A stretch of 64,000 nucleotides of DNA from Pontibacter akesuensis (GCF_001611675.1 NZ_CP014766.1:2604001-2668000), one strand, 5' to 3'; shown: positions 16,846 to 26,672, numbered from the stretch's first letter. Numbers and translations: made by a program. Notes: a model not told the origin generated them from the sequence alone.

Positions 16846-17358
16846 CTAATGCAGATACGCCCCGAACTGCTCCCCCTCAAGTATAACATCGATGCGCTCA
16901 TTGATGGTAGTCGCAAGCGAGTAGCCGGTGTAGGTGGAGGCGATGGGGTAGCGTGGGTGATGGCGGTCTACCAGTGTGGCAATCTCCACTTTCTTCGGGT
17001 TTAGCGTCAGGAAGGAATTTAACGTATAGGCCAGCGTTTTTCCTGTGTACAGCACGTCGTCCACCAGTACCACCGACATGTTCTCGAGGTTCATGTCATC
17101 CGGATGCAAATCAATGGGTTCCTCCAGCGGCGTGTCTTTGTTCAGGCTAACGCGCAGCAGGTGCACCGTAATAGGGGAGATGTTCTGCAGGTGGCCTGCC
17201 AGCATCTCGGCCAGCGTATAGCCGTTGTGGTGGATGCCTGCCAGCACCACTTCCTGCTCCTCAAAGTTGCGCTCGTATACCTCGTAAGCCATACGAATAA
17301 CCTTCTGCGTAATCTGGTCGCGGTCCAGTATCAGGTTCTGTGCGGGTTCTGCTGTCAT
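16846..17358 (-). CDS. PyrR-like phosphoribosyltransferase
   Basis: This 170-residue protein has a type I PRTase fold. The PRPP-binding motif is VVLVDDVLYTGKT near residue 96, and the N-terminal QITQKVIRMAYEVYERN and LAGIHHNGYTLAEMLA fit the PyrR group. PyrR proteins combine weak uracil phosphoribosyltransferase activity with, in Firmicutes, RNA-binding control of the pyr operon. No pyr attenuator or pyr operon is next to it here, so a regulatory role cannot be claimed. It may be mainly an enzyme. Confidence 0.87.
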   Translation of the reverse strand: MTAEPAQNLILDRDQITQKVIRMAYEVYERNFEEQEVVLAGIHHNGYTLAEMLAGHLQNISPITVHLLRVSLNKDTPLEEPIDLHPDDMNLENMSVVLVDDVLYTGKTLAYTLNSFLTLNPKKVEIATLVDRHHPRYPIASTYTGYSLATTINERIDVILEGEQFGAYLH

Positions 17359-17499
17359 AGGTGTTTAAATGAGCTGGTTACAGGCGGCTCCGCCCCGAAG
17401 CCGCCAAGCAAATCTAAGAAACTAATCGCAGCAGCCATGCCTTTTGGCACTTGTGCAAAATATTTTGCCATGTAATCTATTTCTTTCAAATAAACTTCT

Positions 17500-17507
17500 T
17501 AAATTTG
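17500..17507 (+). promoter_or_regulatory. -7 box TAAATTTG upstream of rpmE2
   Basis: A perfect TAnnTTTG 41 nt before the L31 ATG, with a TTTC at 17484-17487 as a possible weak -33 region. Confidence 0.55.
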
Positions 17508-17548
17508 CAGTCCGATATAGAAATTAAGGTTAAATAACGTTTACGATA

Positions 17549-17794
17549 ATGAAAAAAGGCATTCACCCAGAATACAGACAGGTGGTTTTCCAGGATATGA
17601 CAAGTGATTTTAAATTTATCACGCGTTCTACCATGTCTTCTGATGAAACAATCACTTGGGAAGACGGTAAAGAATACCCTGTGATTAAAGTAGAAGTTTC
17701 TTCTGCATCCCACCCATTCTACACAGGTAAAAATATCTTTGTGGATACTGCTGGACGTGTTGAAAAATTCAACAAGCGTTACACCAAGAAATAA
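17549..17794 (+). CDS. rpmE2: 50S ribosomal protein L31 type B
   Basis: 81 residues, [19 protein letters not shown] at the N terminus and [18 protein letters not shown] followed by VEKFNKRY near the C terminus, the classic L31 pattern. The zinc cysteines of type A L31 are absent, so this is the C-minus (type B) paralogue. L31 bridges the ribosomal subunits. It is monocistronic with its own promoter box and terminator. Confidence 0.97.
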   Translation: MKKGIHPEYRQVVFQDMTSDFKFITRSTMSSDETITWEDGKEYPVIKVEVSSASHPFYTGKNIFVDTAGRVEKFNKRYTKK

Positions 17795-17826
17795 GCGGTT
17801 TATTCCGGTTAAAACGTTTTAAAGAG

Positions 17827-17860
17827 AGTCTTCCTGAATTATTTCGGGAAGACTTTTTTA
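17827..17860 (+). terminator. terminator of rpmE2
   Basis: AGTCTTCC and GGAAGACT pair over 8 bp, followed by seven T residues broken by one A. It ends 11 nt before the next ATG. Confidence 0.8.
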
Positions 17861-17870
17861 TTTTTGCGCT

Positions 17871-19112
17871 ATGAACATTATTCTCTTCGATGCCCCTGCC
17901 CAGCGGCAGAACCTGTTGCCGCTTACGTTTACCCGGCCTGTAGGCCAGATGCGTGTGGGTATATTGACCATCGCCGAAAAATGGGCCCAATACATGGGCG
18001 CATCAGTTTCCTGCCTCACACAGCCTTACCTGCAGCAGAAGTATCCGCTTGTCTTCGGAACGCACAACCTGTACATCAACGGGGCCGTGTGCCCTGATGA
18101 AGGCCTTGTTGCTGCTATCCGCGCGCTGAAGGAGGGGGAGGCGCTGTACCACAACAGCACGCTGATCGCCCTGAACGGGGATAACCTGGAACTGCAAGAC
18201 ATCGATAGCCTTACGGGCCACAGTGCCTCGGGACGGCAGGAATACGGAAGCTGCATCCTCATCAACGATGTGTGGGATATTTTCCTGCAGAACGGTGATC
18301 AGATCCGGAGCGATTTTAAGCTGCTGACCAACGGCCGCCAGAGCCAGCCCATCGGCGATAAGCATACGATTGTATACAACGAGGAGAATATCTTTATAGA
18401 AGAGGGCGCGCAGATACGTGCCGCGGTGCTGAATGCGGAGAACGGACCCATCTACATTGGCAAGAATGCGCAGGTGCAGGAGGGGTCGCTTATTCGCGGG
18501 CCGTTTGCGCTATGCGAGGAGAGCCACGTGAACATGGGCGCCAAGATGCGCGGCGACGTGACCGTGGGCCCCTACTCAAAAGTGGGTGGCGAGGTAGCGG
18601 CCTCCGTAATTTTTGGATACAGCAACAAAGGCCACGAAGGCTACCTGGGCAACTCGGTGCTGGGCGAGTGGTGCAACCTGGGCGCAGACACCAACACCTC
18701 CAACCTCAAAAACAACTACGCCGAGGTGAAGATCTGGAACTACGCCAAAGGCGGTTTCAAAAACACCGGACAGCAGTTCTGCGGCCTCATCATGGGCGAC
18801 CACAGCAAGTGCGGCATCAACACCATGTTCAATACAGGCACGGTGGTGGGTGTGAGCGCCAATATATTCGGGGCCGGTTTCCCGCGTAATTTTATACCTT
18901 CGTTTAGCTGGGGTGGCGCAGCAGGCTTCGAGACGTTCCAGATGCGCAAAGTGGTGGAAGTGGCCGAGAAAGTAATGGCCCGCCGCAAGCTGCAGTTCGA
19001 CGAGGTAGAGAAAAGCATACTTGCCCACATCTTCGAAGAAACCAAGCAGTACCGCGTGTGGGACAAGAAAACGGAAGAAGCGAAGCCGGAAACAACGGTC
19101 TCTAATTCATAA
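17871..19112 (+). CDS. GlmU-family nucleotidyltransferase-like protein
   Basis: A 413-residue protein. The N-terminal half resembles a degenerate nucleotidyltransferase (NIILFDAPAQRQNLLPLTFTRPVGQMRVGILTI), while the C-terminal half from about residue 190 is a left-handed beta-helix built of hexapeptide repeats (GPIYIGKNAQVQEGSLIRGP, VNMGAKMRGDVTVGPYSKVGG). The usual GxGxxM/LxP loop of active GlmU or RmlA is not seen; the TRP-x-GQMR segment replaces it. It is the GlmU family form common in Bacteroidota, probably making UDP- or dTDP-activated sugars for the envelope; substrate uncertain. The downstream gene starts 31 nt later. Confidence 0.8.
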   Translation: MNIILFDAPAQRQNLLPLTFTRPVGQMRVGILTIAEKWAQYMGASVSCLTQPYLQQKYPLVFGTHNLYINGAVCPDEGLVAAIRALKEGEALYHNSTLIALNGDNLELQDIDSLTGHSASGRQEYGSCILINDVWDIFLQNGDQIRSDFKLLTNGRQSQPIGDKHTIVYNEENIFIEEGAQIRAAVLNAENGPIYIGKNAQVQEGSLIRGPFALCEESHVNMGAKMRGDVTVGPYSKVGGEVAASVIFGYSNKGHEGYLGNSVLGEWCNLGADTNTSNLKNNYAEVKIWNYAKGGFKNTGQQFCGLIMGDHSKCGINTMFNTGTVVGVSANIFGAGFPRNFIPSFSWGGAAGFETFQMRKVVEVAEKVMARRKLQFDEVEKSILAHIFEETKQYRVWDKKTEEAKPETTVSNS

Positions 19113-19143
19113 TTCATCATTTCTAATTCATGATTAACAAAGC

Positions 19144-20268
19144 GTGCAGTTTTCAGAGATCATAGGCCATCAGGAGGCAAAACAGCTGCTGCTGAAATCA
19201 GTGCAACAGAACCATGTGGCGCATGCGCAGCTGTTTCTGGGGCAGGAGGGAAGCGCTAACCTGGCGCTGGCGCTGGCCTATGCCACCTACATCAACTGCG
19301 AAAATAAGCAGCCGGATGATTCGTGCGGCACGTGCAACAGCTGCGTGAAAATGAACAAGCTGGTGCACCCCGATTTCAACTTCGTGATGCCGGTGACCAC
19401 CACCAAGTCGGTGAGCAAGGATGCGCTGAGCAACAAGTTCCTGGCTGAGTGGCGCGAATTTATTCTTGCCAGCCCTTACCAGGGCCTGAACGAGTGGATG
19501 CAGTACATCGGGGCGGAAAACAAGCAAGGCATTATCTCTAAAGATGAAAGCCGCCAACTGGTAAAGCTGGTGTCGCTGAAGGCGTTTGAGGGAAGCTACA
19601 AACTGGTGGTGATCTGGCTGCCTGAGTTGATGCACCCTTCTGCGGCCAACGCCCTGCTCAAGTTACTGGAGGAGCCACCCGCGCAGACAGTGTTTTTACT
19701 GGTGTCGCAGTCGGCGGAGAAGCTGCTGGCCACCATCACCTCCCGTACCCAGATTATGCAGGTGCGCAGCTTTACGGAGCAGGAAGTAATTAGCTGGCTG
19801 CAGCAGAAGTATAGCGCCGATGAAACAAAGGCAGCGCAGGTAGCGCAGTTGGCCGAAGGAAACCTCAATGCCGCCGCCAAGCTGATGAGCGAGGTGAGCA
19901 GTGATTATTTCCAGTTCTTCACGGAATGGATGCGCCACTGTTACAGTTATAAGTTTATAGAGTTGGTGGACATGAGCGACAAATTTCAGGCGCTCGGGCG
20001 CGAGAACCAGAAGAACTTTTTGCTGTACGCGCTCAACCTGTTCCGCAAGGTGATGCTATTTGGGGTGGATGCCTCCCTGATCTCTTTTCTGCCGCCAGCG
20101 GAGCTGGATTTCGTGCAGAAATTCTCAAAAGTGATTACGGGCAACAACGCGGGGCTACTGGCGGAGGAGCTGAACCAGGCGCATTTCCACATCGAGCGCA
20201 ATGCCAACCCCAAGATGGTATTTGTGGATAGCTCCATTCAGTTGGCAGGTTACCTGCGTAAAGGATAG
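19144..20268 (+). CDS. holB: DNA polymerase III subunit delta'
   Basis: Delta' is the stator of the clamp-loader complex at the replication fork. The 374-residue protein begins MQFSEIIGHQEAKQLLLKSV from a GTG start at 19144 and keeps the zinc module (CGTCNSC near residue 60) and the SRC-like helix as SRTQIMQVR. The glycine-rich P-loop is replaced by FLGQEGSANLALA, consistent with the known lack of ATP binding in delta'. NALLKLLEEPP is the family hallmark. It is 45 nt upstream of hemC on the same strand. Confidence 0.92.
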   Translation: MQFSEIIGHQEAKQLLLKSVQQNHVAHAQLFLGQEGSANLALALAYATYINCENKQPDDSCGTCNSCVKMNKLVHPDFNFVMPVTTTKSVSKDALSNKFLAEWREFILASPYQGLNEWMQYIGAENKQGIISKDESRQLVKLVSLKAFEGSYKLVVIWLPELMHPSAANALLKLLEEPPAQTVFLLVSQSAEKLLATITSRTQIMQVRSFTEQEVISWLQQKYSADETKAAQVAQLAEGNLNAAAKLMSEVSSDYFQFFTEWMRHCYSYKFIELVDMSDKFQALGRENQKNFLLYALNLFRKVMLFGVDASLISFLPPAELDFVQKFSKVITGNNAGLLAEELNQAHFHIERNANPKMVFVDSSIQLAGYLRKG

Positions 20269-20313
20269 CAACAAATGAAGCTGCAGTATGCGGCTGAAAA
20301 GTATAGACTATAA

Positions 20314-21312
20314 ATGGAAGAAGAGCAGGTAATTGCCCTTCCGGAAAGTATAGACATGGCAGAGAACATAACAGACAAAACAATACGCATCGGTACACGC
20401 GGAAGCAAACTGGCCCTGTGGCAGGCGGAAACTGTGGCTGAGAAACTGCAGGCGGCAGGCTTTAAAACAGAGCTGGTTATTATCAGCACCAAAGGCGACC
20501 AGGTGCTGGACAAGTCACTGGCGAAGATTGGCTCGAAGGGCGTGTTTACCGAGGAACTGGAAGTATGCCTGCGCGAAGGCCAGGTGGAGATTGCTGTGCA
20601 CAGCGCCAAAGACGTGCAGTCTACCATTCCAGCGGACCTGGAACTGATCGCTTTTATGGAGCGCGAAGAAGTAAACGATGTGCTGTTGTCGTTCGATCCT
20701 AACTTCAAGCTGGAGCGCGAGAGCAAGGCTATTATCGGTACTTCCTCTACCCGTCGCAAGGCGCAGCTACGGAAATACTACCCGAACATCACCACGGCAG
20801 AATCGCGGGGCAACCTGCAGACGCGCCTGCGCAAGCTCGAAGAGAAGCAGTTTGATGCACTGATGCTGGCTTATGCCGGTGTGCGCCGCATGGGCTATGA
20901 AGAGTTGATCGTGCATACGTTTCCGGCAGATGAGTTTGTGCCGGCTACCGGGCAGGGCAGCGTAGCCGTGGAGTGCGCCAAAAACCTGGATATAGAGTTG
21001 AAAAAAGGCCTGAAGCAGGCGCTGAACCATACCGAAACACACGTGTGCCTGCTGGCTGAGCGTGCTTTCCTGCGCACCATGGAGGGCGGATGCAGCATTC
21101 CTACGTTTGCCCTGGCAAGCCTTTCAGACGAAGGCTTAAGTATAACCGGCGGCATCATCAGCCTTGATGGGGCCATCTTGTTGCGTGAAACTATGCAAGG
21201 ACCAACGGTAACGGCAGAGGAGATGGGCGAGGAGCTGGCTAACACCATCCTGAGCCAGGGCGGCGATGAAATCTTAAGAAGTATAAGAGCAGAGCGCGGC
21301 GAGCAAGTATAA
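20314..21312 (+). CDS. hemC: hydroxymethylbilane synthase (porphobilinogen deaminase)
   Basis: Polymerises four porphobilinogens to hydroxymethylbilane in haem and corrin synthesis. Conserved parts: IRIGTRGSKLALWQAE, VHSAKDVQSTIP, IIGTSSTRRKAQL, RGNLQTRLRKLEE, and EGGCSIPTFALA, whose Cys carries the dipyrromethane cofactor. The given start adds 14 residues (MEEEQVIALPESID) before a second ATG at 20356 that gives a more usual N terminus; I cannot decide between them. The gene ends in a strong bidirectional terminator. It supplies the tetrapyrrole backbone also needed for the cobalamin used by QueG, if that route exists here (inference). Confidence 0.95.
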   Translation: MEEEQVIALPESIDMAENITDKTIRIGTRGSKLALWQAETVAEKLQAAGFKTELVIISTKGDQVLDKSLAKIGSKGVFTEELEVCLREGQVEIAVHSAKDVQSTIPADLELIAFMEREEVNDVLLSFDPNFKLERESKAIIGTSSTRRKAQLRKYYPNITTAESRGNLQTRLRKLEEKQFDALMLAYAGVRRMGYEELIVHTFPADEFVPATGQGSVAVECAKNLDIELKKGLKQALNHTETHVCLLAERAFLRTMEGGCSIPTFALASLSDEGLSITGGIISLDGAILLRETMQGPTVTAEEMGEELANTILSQGGDEILRSIRAERGEQV

Positions 21313-21351
21313 ATCTGCTTTCCACAGAGTCTGGTCAACATAAAATACTAG

Positions 21352-21395
21352 AAACAAAGAGGGCCTTCTGCACATGTAGAAGGCCCTCTTTGTTT
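21352..21395. terminator. bidirectional terminator between hemC and the AGCS symporter
   Basis: AAACAAAGAGGGCCTTCT pairs perfectly with AGAAGGCCCTCTTTGTTT (18 bp), loop of 8 nt. It serves the two convergent genes. Confidence 0.9.
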
Positions 21396-21411
21396 AAAAA
21401 TAAGTATAAAA

Positions 21412-22971
21412 CTAAGCTTTGGAAGCTTCTGCCTTCACAGCGGCTTTGGTAAGTGGCTGTGTACTGGAAGAGCGGGCATAAGCGAGGAAATCCTGCATCT
21501 CGCGCTTCACGGTTGGAGCCATAATGTACAGGCCGATCATGTTCGGGATACTCATAGCAAACAGCATGGCATCAGAGAAAGCCACCACACTACCTAACTG
21601 GATTGGGGCACCTAACACCACGAAGGCGCAGAACAGCACCTTAAAGCTGACAGAGGCTGCCGTGGTATGGCCAAACAGGTATGTCCACGATTTCAGGCCG
21701 TAGTATGACCAGGTGATCATGGTGGAGAAGGCGAAAAGTATAACGGCCGCGGCAAGTATAACCGGAAACCAGTCGATTACCGTAGCGAAGGCTGAGGAGG
21801 TTAGCGCGATGCCGTCACCCACACCCTCTATTTGGTAAGCACCCGAAACAATGATTACCAGGGCTGTCATGGTACAGACAATCACCGTATCGATGAAGGG
21901 CTCGAGCAGGGCTACAAAGCCCTCGGTTACCGGTACGTTGGTTTTAACGGCAGAGTGCGCAATGGCAGCCGAGCCGATACCGGCCTCGTTGGAGAACATG
22001 CCGCGGCGCAGTCCCTGGATCATCACACCTACCACACCGCCACCGATGGCAGAGGCCGTGAAGGCACCTTCAAAAATAGCAGCGAACGCATCAGGTACTT
22101 GCGTATAATTAGCGATCAGCACGAAAATAGCAGCCAGGATGTAGATGCCGCACATGAGCGGAACAACTTTTTCGGTTACGCGGGCAATGCTTTTCATGCC
22201 ACCTAGTATAACCAGGCCCACCAGAACGGCCATGATCAAACCGAACATCCAGGCGTTGCCCCCGCCAAAGAAGGAGCCTGCCTCGCCACCCGTAACAGCG
22301 ATGAACTGCTGAGTAGCCTGGTTTACCTGGAACATGTTGCCGGCTCCAAGCGCCCCACCGATACACATAATGGCAAAGAACGCCGCCAGAAACTTGCCGA
22401 AACCAGCCATGCCGCGCTCCCGCAGCCCTTTGTTCAGGTAGTGCATCGGGCCACCGGATACGGTACCGTCTGCGTGAACGTCTCTATACTTCACGCCCAG
22501 TGTGCAGGACATGAACTTAGACGACATGCCCAGCAAACCTGCCAGGATCATCCAGAACGTGGCACCCGGTCCGCCCAGCGATATGGCGATGGCCACACCG
22601 GCAATGTTACCCAAGCCCACGGTGCCCGAAACGGCCGCAGTCAGCGCCTGGAAGTGCGTGATTTCGCCGGGAGCATCTTCCTGGTTATACTTGCCGCGCA
22701 CAATATCAAAAGAGTGGCGGAAACCCCGGATGTTGATAAAGCCCAGGTATACCGTAAAGAACAAGGCGCCCAGGAGCAGCCAGAGCAGGATAAGGGGTAC
22801 TGAGATTGTGTCGGTAATTCGGAGTTCGTAAAACACGATGTCGGAGATGAACTGGGCCGTGGGGCCGACGGCGGCATCAATCTGTTCGTCTACCGTTGTT
22901 TTGTGTGTTTGGGCAAAGAGGGAACCACAGGCCCCCAAACTGAGCGCTGCAGCGAGTAAGATTCTCTTCAT
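21412..22971 (-). CDS. alanine/glycine:cation symporter (AGCS family)
   Basis: A 519-residue inner-membrane protein of the sodium:alanine symporter family, with about 10-11 membrane helices after a short hydrophobic leader. Hallmarks are [46 protein letters not shown] and [17 protein letters not shown]. It imports alanine or glycine with sodium. The N terminus has a signal-like [17 protein letters not shown] before the transporter core, a feature seen in some Bacteroidota members. It is monocistronic on the minus strand with the bidirectional terminator downstream. Confidence 0.93.
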   Translation of the reverse strand: MKRILLAAALSLGACGSLFAQTHKTTVDEQIDAAVGPTAQFISDIVFYELRITDTISVPLILLWLLLGALFFTVYLGFINIRGFRHSFDIVRGKYNQEDAPGEITHFQALTAAVSGTVGLGNIAGVAIAISLGGPGATFWMILAGLLGMSSKFMSCTLGVKYRDVHADGTVSGGPMHYLNKGLRERGMAGFGKFLAAFFAIMCIGGALGAGNMFQVNQATQQFIAVTGGEAGSFFGGGNAWMFGLIMAVLVGLVILGGMKSIARVTEKVVPLMCGIYILAAIFVLIANYTQVPDAFAAIFEGAFTASAIGGGVVGVMIQGLRRGMFSNEAGIGSAAIAHSAVKTNVPVTEGFVALLEPFIDTVIVCTMTALVIIVSGAYQIEGVGDGIALTSSAFATVIDWFPVILAAAVILFAFSTMITWSYYGLKSWTYLFGHTTAASVSFKVLFCAFVVLGAPIQLGSVVAFSDAMLFAMSIPNMIGLYIMAPTVKREMQDFLAYARSSSTQPLTKAAVKAEASKA

Positions 22972-23276
22972 CTATGAGGTTTTGTTGATTAGTCTTATGC
23001 TAAATATAACTTTTTATGCCGCTAAAGTAAAGTTTGAGGCCATATTGCCTCCGTCAGTACAACAAAAGTGGTGTAAAGTATAATCTGCAGCAGTGACTGC
23101 GGCACGTTTCACGAACTGCCCGTAGGGTGCCGTATCCGTTTGCGCTGCCCAGAAAAGCGGATGAAGCCAGAGAAAAACCTTTAAAACTATAAAAGGGAGC
23201 TAAAAACGTTTAAATTTGAAAACCTGCTACGTGTGGCCGGTTCAGAAACAAGCTTATAAACACATAGAACAGAAGT
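22972..23276. other. divergent intergenic region, AGCS symporter / cyclophilin
   Basis: About 305 nt. It contains a near-consensus minus-strand box (TATATTTA) for the symporter, one AAGTATA motif at about 23056, and the plus-strand box at 23211-23218. No gene seen. Confidence 0.4.
23211..23218 (+). promoter_or_regulatory. -7 box TAAATTTG upstream of the cyclophilin gene
   Basis: A perfect TAnnTTTG, 58 nt before the ATG at 23277. No clear -33. Confidence 0.45.
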
Positions 23277-23927
23277 ATGAAACTGCTGAAACAAATAGCC
23301 GCAGCCACCCTGCTGGTCGGGCTGCTTCCGCTGGCGGTGCTGGCGCAAAAGCCGAAAGGCAAAGACCAATTGGTCACCATCTCCACTCCGCAGGGAGAAA
23401 TCAAACTGGTGCTTTTTGAGGACACCCCGCTGCACCGGGCCAACTTCCTGAAGCTGGCGAAAGAGGGATTTTATGACGGCACCACCTTTCACCGGGTGAT
23501 CGATGGCTTCATGATCCAGGGAGGAGACCCGAACACCAAAGACAACGATCCAGGCAACGACGGTGGCGGTAGCCCTGGCTACACCGTGCCCGCAGAGATA
23601 AAGCCGGAGCACAAGCATGTGCGGGGCGCAGTGGCCGCCGCCCGTAAAGATGACCGCGTGAACACAGAGAGAGCCAGCAGCGGCTCACAGTTTTATATTG
23701 TGGAGAACCACGACGGCACCCCGATACTGGACGAAGTATACACGGTGTTCGGGCAGGTAGTGGACGGACTGGATGTGGTGGACAAGATTGCCGAGGTGGC
23801 GAAGGACGGGCGCGACCGGCCGCTCTCTGATGTGAAAATGAAGGTGACGGTGAAGCAGGTGAAAAAGAAGAAGATCGCCAAAAAGTACGATTACAATTAC
23901 AACACCCAAACACTCGAGAAAAACTAG
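23277..23927 (+). CDS. secreted cyclophilin-type peptidyl-prolyl isomerase
   Basis: This 216-residue protein has a signal peptide (MKLLKQIAAATLLVGLLPLAVLA) ending before QKPKGKDQ, so it acts in the periplasm. The cyclophilin core shows ISTPQGEIKLVLFEDTPLH, FHRVIDGFMIQGGDP (catalytic Arg in FHRV), GSQFYIVENHD and a later VFGQVVDGLDVVDKIAEV. It catalyses cis-trans isomerisation of X-Pro bonds during folding of exported proteins. A Lys-rich tail (KKKKIAKKYDYNYN) follows the core. The RmlD-like gene starts one nt after its stop. Confidence 0.93.
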   Translation: MKLLKQIAAATLLVGLLPLAVLAQKPKGKDQLVTISTPQGEIKLVLFEDTPLHRANFLKLAKEGFYDGTTFHRVIDGFMIQGGDPNTKDNDPGNDGGGSPGYTVPAEIKPEHKHVRGAVAAARKDDRVNTERASSGSQFYIVENHDGTPILDEVYTVFGQVVDGLDVVDKIAEVAKDGRDRPLSDVKMKVTVKQVKKKKIAKKYDYNYNTQTLEKN

Positions 23928-23928
23928 C

Positions 23929-24840
23929 ATGAAGCGCATACTCATTACCGGGGCCAACGGCCTGCTGGGGCAAAAGCTGGCAGAACTCCTGCTGGCAAAG
24001 CCTGATGTGGCCTTGCTCGCCACCAGCCGCGGCGAGAACAAACTGGCAGAGATGTACCCTACGCTGCCTTTCCGAAGTATGGATGTGACCAATGCCGCAC
24101 AGGTAGACCTGGTTGTCAACGAATTCCGCCCGACGCACATCATTCACACGGCTGCCATGACGAACGTGGACCAGTGCGAGAGCGATCGCGACGGCGCCCT
24201 GCTGCTGAACCGTGATGCCGTGCAGTTCCTGGTAAACACCTGCGAGAAGTATGAAGCGCACCTCATCCACGTAAGCACCGACTTTATTTTTGATGGCGAG
24301 GACGGACCGTACGATGAAACAGCGGAAGGCAACCCGGTGAACTTCTATGGCGAAACCAAGCTAATGGCAGAGGAGGTTGTGAAGAACGCAAAATGCAAGT
24401 GGGCCATACTTAGAACTGTGCTCGTGTATGGCGTGGTAAACGACTACGGCCGCACCAACATCGTGCTGTGGGTGCGCGATAGCCTGAACGCCGGCAAGGT
24501 GATTAAAGTGGTGACAGACCAGTTCCGGACGCCAACACTGGCCGAAGACCTGGCCATGGGCTGCTGGCTGGCTGCTAAAAAAGACGCTGAGGGCATCTAC
24601 AACATCTCCGGCTCCGAAATGCTCACGCCCTATGAAATGGCCATGCAGGTGGCAGACTTCTTTGCGCTAGACAAGTCGCTGATCGATAAAGCGGACGGCA
24701 GTACCTTTTCGCAGCCCGCTAAACGGCCACCGCGCACCGGTTTCATCATCCGTAAGGCAGAAATGGAGCTGGGTTACCGCCCCCACAGCTTTGCCGAGGG
24801 CATACGACTGGTAGCGGAGCAGGCCGACGCCAAACTTTAA
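23929..24840 (+). CDS. RmlD-like SDR sugar-nucleotide reductase
   Basis: A 303-residue extended SDR protein of the dTDP-4-dehydrorhamnose reductase group. The dinucleotide motif is TGANGLLGQ at residues 7-15, HTAAMTNVDQCE is typical of RmlD, the catalytic YxxxK is YGETK near residue 143, and QFRTPTLAEDLA is the substrate-end motif. RmlD makes dTDP-L-rhamnose, but no rmlA, rmlB or rmlC is here, so the precise substrate is uncertain. Its start follows the cyclophilin stop by one nt, so the two are translated together. An 11-bp palindrome 48 nt downstream may end the transcript. Confidence 0.85.
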   Translation: MKRILITGANGLLGQKLAELLLAKPDVALLATSRGENKLAEMYPTLPFRSMDVTNAAQVDLVVNEFRPTHIIHTAAMTNVDQCESDRDGALLLNRDAVQFLVNTCEKYEAHLIHVSTDFIFDGEDGPYDETAEGNPVNFYGETKLMAEEVVKNAKCKWAILRTVLVYGVVNDYGRTNIVLWVRDSLNAGKVIKVVTDQFRTPTLAEDLAMGCWLAAKKDAEGIYNISGSEMLTPYEMAMQVADFFALDKSLIDKADGSTFSQPAKRPPRTGFIIRKAEMELGYRPHSFAEGIRLVAEQADAKL

Positions 24841-24888
24841 ACGCAAGCAGTGCTGGCAACTACATCAAGATCTGCCTAAGATAGAGAG

Positions 24889-24913
24889 CATTAAAAATAC
24901 TTTATTTTTAATG
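24889..24913. repeat. perfect AT-rich palindrome
   Basis: CATTAAAAATA and TATTTTTAATG pair over 11 bp with a 3-nt loop. It lies between the RmlD-like gene and the NSS transporter. It has no GC stem and no T-tract beyond the arm, so it could be a weak terminator or an operator for the transporter. Confidence 0.5.
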
Positions 24914-25010
24914 GTGCTGTCAGTAGCAATACCTATATTGTGTCCTTTAAATTCCCTCTATTACCACCTTATTACCTAAACTAAACTAATTCAACACTTC
25001 TACCCTTCTT

Positions 25011-26672
25011 ATGAGTGCTAATAAAGAATCCTGGGGCTCGCGCGTCGGTTTGATCCTGGCGATGGCCGGCAACGCTGTAGGTCTCGGAAACTTCCTGCGC
25101 TTCCCGGTGCAGGCGGTGCAGAACGGCGGTGGCGCCTTCATCATCCCTTATCTTGTCTGTTTCCTGGTGATGGGCATTCCCCTGCTGTGGATTGAGTGGT
25201 CGATGGGCCGCTTTGGGGGCAAGTTCGGGCACCACTCCACCCCATTTATTGTGGATACAATGGGCAAGAACCGCCTCTGGAAATATATCGGTGTGTTCGG
25301 CATCTGGACCAACATTGCGGTGGCGGCTTACTATTGCTACATCGAGTCCTGGACGCTTTCTTACGTGATGCACTCTGTGGTTGGTACTTTCAGCGACCTG
25401 GACCAGGACGGCGTAGCGGCGTTCTTCAGTGAGTATGTGGCTATTGGCCAGTCTACTCTGGGTATTCCGTACGAACCGATTGTGTTTTACATCCTTTGCT
25501 TGTTGCTAAATACCTGGATCCTGTCGCAGGGCCTGGCTGGTGGCGTGGAGCGCGTGGCGAAAGTAGGCATGCCATTGCTGCTTTTGTTCGGTGTTTTCCT
25601 AGCCTTCAAAGGCTTCACGATCAACGCTGGCGTAGATGGTGCCATCAACGACAGCACTGTGGGCCTAAACTTCCTCTGGACTCCGAATTTTGAGCAACTG
25701 TGGTCGCCTACAGTATGGCTGGCGGCAGCCGGACAAATTTTCTTTACCCTGTCGGTAGGTATGGGTACGGTACATTGCTACGCCTCTTATGTTCGCCCGA
25801 AAGATGATATCGCTCTGAATGCCATGTCAGCCGGTTGGATGAACGAGTTCGTAGAGGTGGTGCTGGGTGCCTCTATCCTGATCCCAATCTCTATCGGCTA
25901 CCTGGGCGTTGACCGCGTTACCGAAATGGTGCAGTCGGGTGGCCTGGGGCTTGCCTTCCAGACGCTGCCTTACCTGTTCTTCCAGTGGGGAGATGTAATG
26001 GGCGCCGTAGCCGGCATGATGTGGTTCGGCCTGCTGTTCTTTGCCGGTATCACCTCATCCTTGGCCATGGGTACGCCGTGGATAGGCTTCCTGCAGGACG
26101 AGTTTAACTGGGGCCGCAAATCTGCTGCCTGGTCTTTCGGCCTGATCGTGCTTATACTTGGTATGCCTACCGTGCTGTTCTTTAAGTATGGCGTGTTCGA
26201 TGAGTATGATTATTGGGCAGGAACCGTGTCTCTGGTGGTGTTTGCCCTGGTGGAGACCATTCTGTTTGCCTGGGTTTTCGGTATCGACAAAGGCTGGAGA
26301 GAGATTATCTCTGGTGCCGACATCAAGGTGCCGAACTTCTACAAGTTCATCATCAAGTACATTACGCCGCTGCTGCTGTTGTGGGTATTCATTGGCTCGC
26401 TGGTTACGCCAAAAGGCGGCGACTGGGGCAAGGCTTTAAGCGGCGATTGGCAGCTGGATGACGGTTCTATCATCAGCAAGCTAAGAAACGTGAGCCTGCA
26501 CCGCAAGTTGGCAGAAGCCACCGATCCGGCTGTGATCGAGCAACTGCAGAATACGCTGTTCTTCGTGAATGCCTCGCGTATTCTGCTGGCAACCGTGTTT
26601 TTGAGCATCGCTGCGCTGGTGTACATCGCGTATAAGAAAAGAGTTAGAGAAGGAAGAATCCAGAAAATATGA
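25011..26672 (+). CDS. neurotransmitter:sodium symporter (NSS/SNF) family transporter
   Basis: A 553-residue membrane protein of the NSS family with about 12 helices. The helix-1 signature is WGSRVGLILAMAGNAVGLGNFLRFP, where the unwound GNAVGLGN segment binds sodium and the amino acid. Then NGGGAFIIPYLVCF and GMGTVHCYASYVRPKDD are visible. Bacterial members import amino acids with sodium. The stop TGA overlaps the ATG of the next, tiny gene (ATGA), the arrangement of MetP/MetS-type systems that carry methionine and alanine in Corynebacterium. The substrate here is not known. Confidence 0.92.
   Translation: MSANKESWGSRVGLILAMAGNAVGLGNFLRFPVQAVQNGGGAFIIPYLVCFLVMGIPLLWIEWSMGRFGGKFGHHSTPFIVDTMGKNRLWKYIGVFGIWTNIAVAAYYCYIESWTLSYVMHSVVGTFSDLDQDGVAAFFSEYVAIGQSTLGIPYEPIVFYILCLLLNTWILSQGLAGGVERVAKVGMPLLLLFGVFLAFKGFTINAGVDGAINDSTVGLNFLWTPNFEQLWSPTVWLAAAGQIFFTLSVGMGTVHCYASYVRPKDDIALNAMSAGWMNEFVEVVLGASILIPISIGYLGVDRVTEMVQSGGLGLAFQTLPYLFFQWGDVMGAVAGMMWFGLLFFAGITSSLAMGTPWIGFLQDEFNWGRKSAAWSFGLIVLILGMPTVLFFKYGVFDEYDYWAGTVSLVVFALVETILFAWVFGIDKGWREIISGADIKVPNFYKFIIKYITPLLLLWVFIGSLVTPKGGDWGKALSGDWQLDDGSIISKLRNVSLHRKLAEATDPAVIEQLQNTLFFVNASRILLATVFLSIAALVYIAYKKRVREGRIQKI

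Noticed and set aside
16846..17358. PyrR-controlled attenuator of a pyr operon
   Set aside because: No pyr genes or leader hairpins lie beside it.
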